Below, piece by piece: positions 5,746 to 12,909 of a stretch of DNA of 25,475 bases (the first letter of the stretch is position 1; each line of letters begins with the position of its first letter). The stretch is from an uncultured Campylobacter sp. (GTDB taxonomy: Bacteria > Campylobacterota > Campylobacteria > Campylobacterales > Campylobacteraceae), in assembly GCF_938045625.1 (NCBI RefSeq), contig NZ_CALIAV010000088.1:1-25475 (forward strand), written 5' to 3'. The translations under genes were made by a program, and so were the position numbers. The notes under the pieces were generated by a model, which did no database searches, was not told where the DNA came from, and worked only from the letters and a program-made list of their open reading frames with translations.

Positions 5746-8343
5746 ATGAAAATATTAGGCGCCCTGCTAGGACTGGTTTTTGCCTTGCTTATCGCGGCTT
5801 ACGTCGCGGCCTTTACAGATTTTGGCAACGGTTTCGTTAAGCCGTATGCCCAAAATTTGATTAAAGAAAAAAGTGGATTTGACGTCAAATTTGACAAATT
5901 TCAGATCCGTCCGACGAGCGTAGATATCGTAGCTAACGTAAACGGCGAGATCGTGGCGAACGTAAACGGCGGACTTTCGATTTTCTCGCAAAGCCTCGAT
6001 CTAAAATACGACGTCGCCGTTAGCGATCTAAAAAGCCTGGGCGTCAAGCTAAGCGAAGCTATGAAAATCTCAGGCATCGCAAAAGGCAAATTTAGCGATT
6101 TCACCGCTAGCGGAGTAGGCCAAATGCTAGGCTCAAACGTCAGTTTTGACGCAAATTTAAAAGACTATAAGCCGCTTTCTTTAAAGCTCGACGCTAAAAA
6201 TTTAGAGGTCGAAAAAGCTTTAGCGCTAGCGGGTCAGCCTATCTACGCGCGCGGTAAAATCTCCGCCGTCGCAAATATCGTAGAAAGCGGCGGCAAGCCA
6301 AACGGCACCGCAAACATCGATATCTTGGACGTAAAAGCCGATAACGCGCTCATCGCAAAAGATTTTAACGTCACTCTGCCGTCAAATTTCGCCGCAAACG
6401 GCAAAATCGTAGCCGACGTCAAAGACGGCATCGTAAACGCCAAAAGCGCGGTAATCACGCCGCTAGCGACGATCGGCAGCGACAAGACGATCTACGATCC
6501 AAACTCAAACACCCTAAGCAGCGACGTCAAGCTCATCGTAGACGATCTGGCCAAATTTGAGCCCATCGTGGGGCAAAAGCTTAGCGGAGCGTTTAAAGCA
6601 AACGGCAATGTCATAGCTACGGCAGGCGAGCTAAAAAACTTCGACGTAAAGATCGAGGGATTTGGCGGTAACGTCGATGCGGTGCTAAACGGCGGCAAGC
6701 TAATCGCCAAAATCAGCTCGCTAAAGCTTGACGAACTCATTAAAATTGCCGCTTTCCCGGCATTTGTCGGCGGAACGATCAGCGGCGAAGCGGTACTAAA
6801 CGACGTGCACAACACGCAAAATATCTCGGGCTCTGTTAAGCTCGCCACCAAAAACGCACGGCTAAATCCGGCCGAGCTAAAACAGGTCGCAAAGGAGATA
6901 AATTTAAGCAAACCGCTAGCCTTTGAACTAAACGCAAACGCCGACGTTGCAAGCTCAAAAGCCAAATTTGATGCCTCGCTAAACTCCGAGCTTCTAAAAC
7001 TAAAGAGCCTAAGCGGCGTTTACGGACTGGATGATAAAAACGCGGACGTCAAATTTGACGCAGGTATCGATGATCTGGGTAAATTTGAAGAGCTAATCGG
7101 CAAAAAACTATCTGGCAAAGTGGACGTCAAAGGCGCGGCAAAACTCGCAAAGGGCGCACTTAGCGAGTTAGTTCTAAACGCAAACGCTCTAGGCGGCAAG
7201 ATAGACGCAAACCTCAAAAACGAAAAACTCGCGGCAAATCTAAGCGCGCTTTCGCTAAAAGACGCATTTACGCTGGCTGCGCTGCCAAACTACGCCGACG
7301 CCGTGATCGACGGAACGGTAAACCTAAGCGGGCTCGATCCGAAAAATCTCAGCGGTACGGCTAAATTTAACGTCAAAAACGGAATAGTAAATAGCGTCGT
7401 CGTAGCAAAAGAGCTAGATAAGCGCTTCCCAAACGGCACGAAATTCGACGCAAACGCGGACGTCGCTATAAACGGCGGCAAGGCTAAATTTGACGCGGTA
7501 GCAAACCTCGTCTCAAACGCGAACAAAAACCTAATCGCGCTAAAAAATCTAAAAGGCGACTACGAGCTTGAAAGCGACTCGGCGAAGGCGGACTTTGAGC
7601 TTAGCATAAGGGAGTTAAAAGAGATCGAGTTTTTGGTCGGAAGGCCGCTTTACGGGCCTTTGCTAGTTATCGGCGACGCGACTAAAACAGGCGAAAAGCT
7701 AAGCGCGAACGTAAATTCGCGGCTCTTTAACGGCGATCTTAAAGCAGTCTTAAAAGACGACATCCTAAACGCAAATTTAAAAAGCTTCACCGCCAAAGGC
7801 CTCACCGACTTTTTGGGCCTCTCGCACGTATACGACGGCACCGGCGATATGACGATGGATTATAATCTCGCCTCGCAAAAAGGTAAATTTGACGTCGCCG
7901 TAAATGACGGCAAGCTTGCAAAGACCGATTTTACCGAGCAGGTAAGGACCTTCACAGGACGCGACATAACAAGCGAAATCTATAAAAACAGCAAAATAAA
8001 AGGAACGATAAACAAAAACCTCATCGACTTTAACGCCGATATGAACGCGACTAGAAGCCGAGTCTGGGTAACTAGCGGCAAATACGATATGGCAACCAAA
8101 GCTGTAAACGTGCCGATAAAAATGAACTACGAAAAAACCGACATCGACATCACCGTCACGGGCACCAGCGACAACCCAAAATACACGATCGGCTCGGACT
8201 ACCTAAAGAGCAAGGCGGTTAAGGAGCTCGATAGATTTTTGGATAAGAAATTCGGCAAAGACGACGAAAACGGCACCACGGGCGATGCGAAAAAAGACGC
8301 AAAAAAAGATGCGATAAAAGGGCTTCTTAAAGGGCTATTTTAG
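5746..8343 (+). CDS. Large AsmA-like repeat protein, membrane anchored and facing the periplasm
   Basis: This 865-aa protein has one N-terminal membrane anchor (about residues 4-22) and a long beta-rich periplasmic body. A unit of about 178 residues recurs three times, starting near 271 (FEPIVGQKLSG), 447 (FEELIGKKLSG) and 627 (IEFLVGRPLYG); a fainter copy may begin near 95. Each unit continues with an alternating V-x-A-x-L pattern. The C-terminus (DITVTGTSDNPKYTIG, then a helix) resembles AsmA-family ends, and members of that family are implicated in moving or restraining lipids across the periplasm. This family assignment is by pattern, not a search. K-F-D recurs often and is usually encoded by AAATTTGAC. 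Four N-glycosylation sequons (N208, N386, N767, and the ENGT near 842) suit a periplasmic location. It appears monocistronic. Confidence 0.72.
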   Translation: MKILGALLGLVFALLIAAYVAAFTDFGNGFVKPYAQNLIKEKSGFDVKFDKFQIRPTSVDIVANVNGEIVANVNGGLSIFSQSLDLKYDVAVSDLKSLGVKLSEAMKISGIAKGKFSDFTASGVGQMLGSNVSFDANLKDYKPLSLKLDAKNLEVEKALALAGQPIYARGKISAVANIVESGGKPNGTANIDILDVKADNALIAKDFNVTLPSNFAANGKIVADVKDGIVNAKSAVITPLATIGSDKTIYDPNSNTLSSDVKLIVDDLAKFEPIVGQKLSGAFKANGNVIATAGELKNFDVKIEGFGGNVDAVLNGGKLIAKISSLKLDELIKIAAFPAFVGGTISGEAVLNDVHNTQNISGSVKLATKNARLNPAELKQVAKEINLSKPLAFELNANADVASSKAKFDASLNSELLKLKSLSGVYGLDDKNADVKFDAGIDDLGKFEELIGKKLSGKVDVKGAAKLAKGALSELVLNANALGGKIDANLKNEKLAANLSALSLKDAFTLAALPNYADAVIDGTVNLSGLDPKNLSGTAKFNVKNGIVNSVVVAKELDKRFPNGTKFDANADVAINGGKAKFDAVANLVSNANKNLIALKNLKGDYELESDSAKADFELSIRELKEIEFLVGRPLYGPLLVIGDATKTGEKLSANVNSRLFNGDLKAVLKDDILNANLKSFTAKGLTDFLGLSHVYDGTGDMTMDYNLASQKGKFDVAVNDGKLAKTDFTEQVRTFTGRDITSEIYKNSKIKGTINKNLIDFNADMNATRSRVWVTSGKYDMATKAVNVPIKMNYEKTDIDITVTGTSDNPKYTIGSDYLKSKAVKELDRFLDKKFGKDDENGTTGDAKKDAKKDAIKGLLKGLF

Positions 8344-8345
8344 GT

Positions 8346-8717
8346 AAATTTGAGCCAAGTGCGGCGGTAAATTTGACGCCGAATTTGAGCAAAATAAGTG
8401 CGGCAAGTGCGGTAAATTTAAGCCGGAGCCCGTTTGCTAGGCGCGTCAAATTTGGGCTACTGGGCTAAATTTGACCGCTTAGCTAGGCGGTTAAATTTAC
8501 GATTTACCGGGCGGTAAATTTGAAAGGGGCTTTGCGGTCGCCAAATTTGACGACATCGTTGCCTGAATTGATTTTGGACTTTGTTGCTTAAATTTACGGC
8601 TTGATTTAGAATTTAGCTTAACGTCAAATTTGACACACTATTTCGCTGTTAAATTTAAACTGCGGAGCGTTAAATCAGATCAAATTTGATTTAACCGAGC
8701 GAGACGGTGGCAAATTT
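8346..8717. repeat. AAATTT intergenic array 2 (13 copies, about 30-base spacing)
   Basis: AAATTT begins at 8346, 8369, 8414, 8448, 8467, 8493, 8516, 8543, 8590, 8626, 8651, 8682 and 8712, giving gaps of 19-47 bases with a mean near 30. Flanks are often GCGG before or GAC after. Several neighbours are inverted pairs: 8467-8478 and 8487-8498 form a 12-bp hairpin with one G-T wobble and an 8-base loop. Unlike array 1, the surrounding DNA is not AT-rich, so composition alone does not explain it. It lies between convergent genes. Two more copies sit at 8892 and 8904. Confidence 0.7.
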
Positions 8718-8912
8718 AACCAAGACAGATTCAAGGGAGATATTTTGGCGGCAGATACGCGGTGTACTTAAAAAGGCGTCCAAGCAAAGCCAAAATAGTA
8801 AATTTTAAATGATAGAAGTTTTAGAAGCGGGCGTTGCGCAAAGCTCAAAGCCAAATCAACGCTTGCCTAAAAATCAAAACAGCGGCTAGTTAAATTTGCC
8901 GCTAAATTTAAG
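8718..8912. other. Remaining convergent intergenic DNA, no gene recognised
   Basis: No credible coding sequence was found. A 26-codon frame starting with ATG at 8809 lacks a ribosome binding site and family resemblance. The stretch could hold decayed remains of a gene, but nothing identifiable is left. Confidence 0.45.
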
Positions 8913-8945
8913 CCCCGCTCGTCAGACAAGCAAAATTGAGCGAGG
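8913..8945 (-). terminator. Weak hairpin after the Sel1-like operon
   Basis: On the minus strand, CCTCGCTC (8938-8945) can pair with GAGCGGGG (8913-8920), including one G-U pair, around a 17-base loop. It lies just past the last Sel1-like stop codon. Only a short, mixed T-containing stretch follows, so it is a weak candidate. Confidence 0.3.
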
Positions 8946-8954
8946 CGCAGATTT

Positions 8955-9593
8955 TTATTTTGTTTTTTTAACAAGTTCCCTAAATTTCGCGCAACCCATA
9001 TCGTATCCATAGTCGCAAGAAAGGCCGTAAAGCTCCATCGCCTTTTTATCGTCTTTTGCGCCTTGATCCGCCTTTTCATATCCGCGAGCTAGAGCGTAAC
9101 AACCCTGCGCGTCCTTGAAGTCGCAAGCTAGCCTGTAGTATTTGCGGGCTTTTTGCGGGTCTTTTGTGCCACCGTATTCGCCGTTACCGTGCTCGGCCGC
9201 TCTCACGCACGCCTCGCCGACTCCGCCCTCGCAGGCTTTTTCGTAAAGTCCCGCCGCCTTTTCATAATCCGACTCGACTACGCCCCATAGCGCATTACCG
9301 TCGTAAGCCCCCGCTACGGCCGCGCATCCGTCCATATCGCCGAGCTTGCAAGCTTTTTCATATAGGGCAAATGCTTTTTTGCTGCCGTCCTCGTCGCTAA
9401 ATTTGCCGTTTTGTTCGCCCAAAAACGCCGCCAAATAGCAGCCTGCGCCGTTTTTCTCGCTACTGCACGACTTTTCAAACAAATCCATACTGCGCTGGGT
9501 ATCGTACGCTTTTATATGCGCTTTGGCAGCCTCCTCAAAATCCCCGCCAAAAGCCGCTGCCGCTAAGATCGCAGCCAAAATAATCTTTCTCAA
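8955..9593 (-). CDS. Secreted cysteine-paired Sel1-repeat protein (Hcp-like), third of three
   Basis: This 212-aa protein has a signal peptide (about residues 1-16, ending AFGG) followed by five helical Sel1/TPR-like repeats of about 36 residues. Each repeat carries a cysteine pair. Four are spaced C-x7-C (for example CKLGDMDGC, CEGGVGEAC, CDFKDAQGC, CDYGYDMGC) and the first is C-x8-C. This is the disulfide pattern of the Helicobacter Hcp family, secreted proteins with reported penicillin-binding or immune-stimulating activity. The start is TTG with AGGAGG overlapping the stop codon of the gene before it, so translation is probably coupled. It is a paralogue of the two upstream genes. Molecular function is unknown. 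Confidence 0.85.
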   Translation of the reverse strand: MRKIILAAILAAAAFGGDFEEAAKAHIKAYDTQRSMDLFEKSCSSEKNGAGCYLAAFLGEQNGKFSDEDGSKKAFALYEKACKLGDMDGCAAVAGAYDGNALWGVVESDYEKAAGLYEKACEGGVGEACVRAAEHGNGEYGGTKDPQKARKYYRLACDFKDAQGCYALARGYEKADQGAKDDKKAMELYGLSCDYGYDMGCAKFRELVKKTK

Positions 9594-9602
9594 CGCATCC
9601 TC

Positions 9603-10250
9603 CTATTTGCTAAGTTTTTTAAATTTAACACAACCTCGATTAAACCCATTTTGGCAAGCTAGGTCGTAAAATTTAGCCGCTTGAGCATCGTTTTTAGGCG
9701 TTGCGTCGCCTGATTCGTAGATATCTGCCGCATTATAGCAGCCCTCGCCCTCTCCGGTCTCGCAAGCAAGTTTATAATATTTTAGCGCATCGGTAAATTT
9801 AGCGGCATCGTCGTATTTTTTAGCTATCCTTAGGCAAGCGTCTGCGTTTTTTGTCTCGCAGGCTTTTTCGTAAAATTCAGCCGACTTTTCGCCGTCTGTT
9901 TCGTCTGCGCCGGTTTCATCTTGCAAAGTCGGCGCGTCGTAAAGATCGCCGGCTACCTCGCAGCCTCGCGCGTAGCCTAGCTCGCAGGCGTTTTTATATA
10001 GCGCAAGGGCCTGCGAAAATATCTCAGACTGCATATCTGCGTTATCTTGATCATAAATCGTAAGCGATTTTATCGATGCCGCCATATAGCAGCTTACGGC
10101 GTTTTTATCGCTTTTGCACGATTTTTCGTAAAGCGACGCCGCTTTTTTGCTATTTACGTTCTGTAGGTATTTTTTCGTAGCAACCTCAAAGTCCGTCTGC
10201 GCCGACGCTAGAGCGACTAAAAGTAGAGTTGAATAAATTTTCTTAAACAT
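9603..10250 (-). CDS. Secreted cysteine-paired Sel1-repeat protein (Hcp-like), second of three
   Basis: This 215-aa paralogue of its neighbours has a signal peptide (about residues 1-17, ALASAQ) and five Sel1-like repeats. All five cysteine pairs are C-x7-C (CKSDKNAVSC, CELGYARGC, CETKNADAC, CETGEGEGC, CQNGFNRGC), predicting five intra-repeat disulfides formed in the periplasm or outside the cell. AAGGA 7 bases before its ATG overlaps the stop codon of the first paralogue, indicating coupling. The region between the second and third cysteine pairs holds an acidic insert (ETGADETDGE) not seen in the other two. Binding partner is unknown. Confidence 0.85.
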   Translation of the reverse strand: MFKKIYSTLLLVALASAQTDFEVATKKYLQNVNSKKAASLYEKSCKSDKNAVSCYMAASIKSLTIYDQDNADMQSEIFSQALALYKNACELGYARGCEVAGDLYDAPTLQDETGADETDGEKSAEFYEKACETKNADACLRIAKKYDDAAKFTDALKYYKLACETGEGEGCYNAADIYESGDATPKNDAQAAKFYDLACQNGFNRGCVKFKKLSK

Positions 10251-10259
10251 CGCGGATCC

Positions 10260-10886
10260 TTATTTTTTGTCTTTGTAGAGTCGTCTAAACTCGGCGCAAG
10301 CGCTCATAGAGCCGTAATCGCAGGCTAAACCGTAAAGTTCGTACGCCTTTGCGACGTCTTTTTTTACGCCGTCGCCTTTTTCGTACATATCAGCTTGCGC
10401 GAAGCAGCCGTCAGCATCCTCATAGCCGCAAGCCGCCTTATAAAATTTAAACGCCTCTGCTAAATTTCGCTCTACGCCTGTGCCCTCGTCGTAATAGCCA
10501 GCTAATTTCCAACAAGCCGCGCCTACTTCGCCGCTGCAGGCTTTTTGATAAAGCTGCATAGACTTTTTATCATCTATCTCTTGACCGCCGCGGCCGTTTT
10601 CATAGATATCGCCTAGAGATTTACACCCGTCCATATCGCCCATTTCGCAGGCTTTAGAAAACTGCGCAAAGCTCTTGGTAGCATTTGAATCTTTGGCAAA
10701 GTTATTGTCGTTTATAAAGCCTGCAGCATAGCAGCCTGCGGCGTTTTTCTCCTCGCAGGACTTCTCAAATAACTCTAAAGCCTTATCATACTCGTTTTGC
10801 GCTAGCTCGGCCGCAGCCTCCTCAAATGCGCCCAGCCCAAAAGCCCATACTGCCAAAAATACGGTTAAAGCGATTTTTCTTAGCAT
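10260..10886 (-). CDS. Secreted cysteine-paired Sel1-repeat protein (Hcp-like), first of three
   Basis: This 208-aa protein has a signal peptide (about residues 1-20, FGLGAF) and five Sel1-like repeats, each with C-x7-C (CEEKNAAGC, CEMGDMDGC, CSGEVGAAC, CGYEDADGC, CDYGSMSAC). The repeats fit the consensus A-x-x-x-Y-x-K-A-C with G-x-G turns. One N-glycosylation sequon (DSNAT) is present. AAGGAG lies 6 bases before the ATG. A 56-base gap separates it from the Nudix gene upstream; no clear promoter or terminator was seen there, so it may be read from the mgtE transcript or start its own. The tandem triplication suggests recent duplication and divergence. Confidence 0.86.
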   Translation of the reverse strand: MLRKIALTVFLAVWAFGLGAFEEAAAELAQNEYDKALELFEKSCEEKNAAGCYAAGFINDNNFAKDSNATKSFAQFSKACEMGDMDGCKSLGDIYENGRGGQEIDDKKSMQLYQKACSGEVGAACWKLAGYYDEGTGVERNLAEAFKFYKAACGYEDADGCFAQADMYEKGDGVKKDVAKAYELYGLACDYGSMSACAEFRRLYKDKK

Positions 10887-10942
10887 TTATTCTCCTTAAA
10901 TTTAATTATCCCAAGCAAACTAAGCCCGGCAAATTTGACGCT

Positions 10943-11548
10943 CTAGCGGTTAAATTTATCAAAAAACCACATAAAAGCAAAAAGTAGTCCCGCGGCCTTG
11001 CTTTTACTCTCGTCAAACATAAATTTGCGCGCATCTTTAACCGGCACGTATGCTAGCTCGATATTTTCGCCGTCTATGCCACCGCCCTCGCCGATTTTCA
11101 TATCGTCGTTTATCGCGGCAAAAAACATCGTCTGCCTCGCTCCGCCAAAACCTAGCGCGCCGCGCGTGGAGGTTATGCGCTCTACCCTACTAGCCGCAAA
11201 GCCCGTCTCCTCGGCGATCTCCTCGATGACGGTCTGCTCTTCGCTTTTACCTTTATCCATTAGCCCCGCGCAAAGCTCGTAGGTATAGCCTTCCTCGCCC
11301 TCTTGCGTTAAATTTAGCGGCCCCGTTTTTGCGCTTTGGATGTTAAACCAAACGGCGGGGCGAAACTGCTTAACCAGCAAAAACGCGTCTTTATCCGCAT
11401 GATAAAGTAGAGCCGAGACGCTGTCGTGAGCCTTGACGCACTCCCATCTGACGGGCTTTCCGCACAGATCAAAGGAAATTTGATACGGCTTTACGTAGCG
11501 CGGAGAGGTTAAATTTTCTATCTTGATATTTTTTACAGCAGTATCCAT
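10943..11548 (-). CDS. Nudix hydrolase, NUDT14-like nucleoside-diphosphate-sugar pyrophosphatase
   Basis: This 201-aa cytoplasmic enzyme probably cleaves a nucleoside diphosphate linked to a sugar, releasing NMP and sugar phosphate. The Nudix box spans residues 95-117 (G95 ... E109 E110 I A E113 E114 T G116 F). It deviates from the textbook pattern: position 101 is K instead of E and position 109 is E instead of R, while the metal-binding E110, E113 and E114 remain. AGLMDKGK and the preceding QFRPAVW resemble, from memory, the UDP-sugar/ADP-ribose branch typified by NUDT14. The substrate is inference. The start overlaps the mgtE end by 16 bases, with AGGA 8 bases upstream. Confidence 0.8.
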   Translation of the reverse strand: MDTAVKNIKIENLTSPRYVKPYQISFDLCGKPVRWECVKAHDSVSALLYHADKDAFLLVKQFRPAVWFNIQSAKTGPLNLTQEGEEGYTYELCAGLMDKGKSEEQTVIEEIAEETGFAASRVERITSTRGALGFGGARQTMFFAAINDDMKIGEGGGIDGENIELAYVPVKDARKFMFDESKSKAAGLLFAFMWFFDKFNR

Positions 11549-12909
11549 TTTGCCAGTCCTAAAAAGCTAAAAAATCCGACCGTATCGGTAACGGTGGTAA
11601 GCAGCACGGCCGAGCCGACGGCCGGATCGATGTTAAATTTCTTTAAGCTCAGCGGTATCAAAGTACCGAAAAATCCGGCGAAAAACAAATTTATCAACAT
11701 CGAAGCACCGATAACCACGCCTAGCATCGGGCGACTAAACCAAATCGAAGCGATGACGCCCATCAAGCAAGCAAAGGTTAGCCCGTTTATGAGCGCGATG
11801 CCTACCTCACGTTTTAGTGCGACAGCGGCGTTTTTAAACTCGATTTCTCCCAGAGTTAGTCGGCGCACGGTAACCGTAAGCGCCTGCGTGCCGGTGTTTC
11901 CGCCCATGGATGCGACGATAGGCATCAGTACCGCGAGCGCTACGTAGCTAGCTATCGTCTCGTCAAAAAGCCCGATGATAGAGGAGCTAATAAGCGCGGT
12001 AAATAAATTTATAAGCAGCCAAACGGCGCGCGCGCGAGTGGCCTTAACCAGGCTCGTATCCTCTTCCTCAGCCTCATCGTCGACGCCGGCTAGGTTATAA
12101 ATTTGCTCCGTGGCGCTTTCTTTTATAAAGTCGTGGATATCGTCGGTGGTAATACGACCGAGCAAATAGCCCTTGCTATCGATGACCGCGATCGAGTTCA
12201 TATCGTAGTTTTCGACCGTTTCTACGACCGTCTCGATAGGCTCGTTATCGACGGCTACGTTGGGCTTATACTTATCCTCTTCGCTCTTTGCGATGATCTC
12301 TCTTAAGGTTTGGTTAAAGTCAAATAGTATCAGATCCTCAAGCGGTACCGCATGGAGCAAAACGCCCTTTTTATCGGTGATAAACAGCTGCGAGACGTTT
12401 TCTAGTTTACCCTCTTCCTTCTCGCGTCTTAGCCGCTCAACCGCCGTTTTTAGCTGCTCGTCGATATGCGCACTAAAAAGCTCCGTCTGCATGAACGCAC
12501 CCGCTTCGCCCTCGTCGTAGCTGCGGATACGTAAAATCTCCTCCTGATCGTCCTTGTCCAGGCCGTCAAAGAGCTCTTTAGCCTTTTGTTCATCGATCTC
12601 CTCGATATACTCCAAAAGCTCGGCGGCGTCGTCACTCTCTAGCTCCTCGATCGCCTCGATGATCTTGTCGCTGGGTATCTGCTCGATCACGTCCTTTAGC
12701 ATGTGATCGGGCATCTCGATCGCTACGTCGCCCAGGATCTCTGGATCTAGCTTTTCGAGATATTCGCCAAACAGCTCCTCATCGTGCTTTTTAAGCGTTT
12801 TTAGGTGCTGAGCGAGGTCGGCGGGGCTTAGTTCCTTATCGATCGTCTCGTTTAGGTGCGAGTCTAGCAGCTCTTTGGCTTCGTTTAATTGCTCGTTTTC
12901 TTCCATCAT
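11533..12909 (-). CDS. mgtE: Magnesium transporter MgtE
   Basis: This 458-aa Mg2+ channel has the family's domain order. A helical, acidic MgtE N-domain (about residues 20-130) is followed by a CBS pair (about 135-255) that senses cytoplasmic Mg2+. A connecting helix leads to five membrane segments from about 290 to the end. Conserved features include MPIVASMGGNTGTQA in the pore region and TTVTDTVGFFSFLGLA with the acidic residue of the last helix. The ATG directly follows the TAA of the M23 peptidase gene, whose last codons AAGAAG form part of the ribosome binding site, so translation is coupled. No Mg2+ riboswitch is possible in the zero-length gap upstream. Confidence 0.95.
   Translation of the reverse strand: MMEENEQLNEAKELLDSHLNETIDKELSPADLAQHLKTLKKHDEELFGEYLEKLDPEILGDVAIEMPDHMLKDVIEQIPSDKIIEAIEELESDDAAELLEYIEEIDEQKAKELFDGLDKDDQEEILRIRSYDEGEAGAFMQTELFSAHIDEQLKTAVERLRREKEEGKLENVSQLFITDKKGVLLHAVPLEDLILFDFNQTLREIIAKSEEDKYKPNVAVDNEPIETVVETVENYDMNSIAVIDSKGYLLGRITTDDIHDFIKESATEQIYNLAGVDDEAEEEDTSLVKATRARAVWLLINLFTALISSSIIGLFDETIASYVALAVLMPIVASMGGNTGTQALTVTVRRLTLGEIEFKNAAVALKREVGIALINGLTFACLMGVIASIWFSRPMLGVVIGASMLINLFFAGFFGTLIPLSLKKFNIDPAVGSAVLLTTVTDTVGFFSFLGLAKWILL

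Noticed and set aside
8346..8717. CRISPR array interpretation of the roughly 30-base periodic repeats
   Set aside because: The conserved word is only 6-11 bases, spacing varies from 19 to 47, repeats are not direct copies of 20 or more bases, and no cas gene is nearby.
8809..8889. Small frame of 26 codons in the convergent intergenic region
   Set aside because: No ribosome binding site, no hydrophobic or conserved pattern, and short enough to occur by chance.
10887..10942. Mg2+ riboswitch or other leader upstream of the Sel1-like genes or mgtE
   Set aside because: The gap is only 56 bases with no conserved fold recognised, and mgtE directly abuts the M23 gene, leaving no leader.
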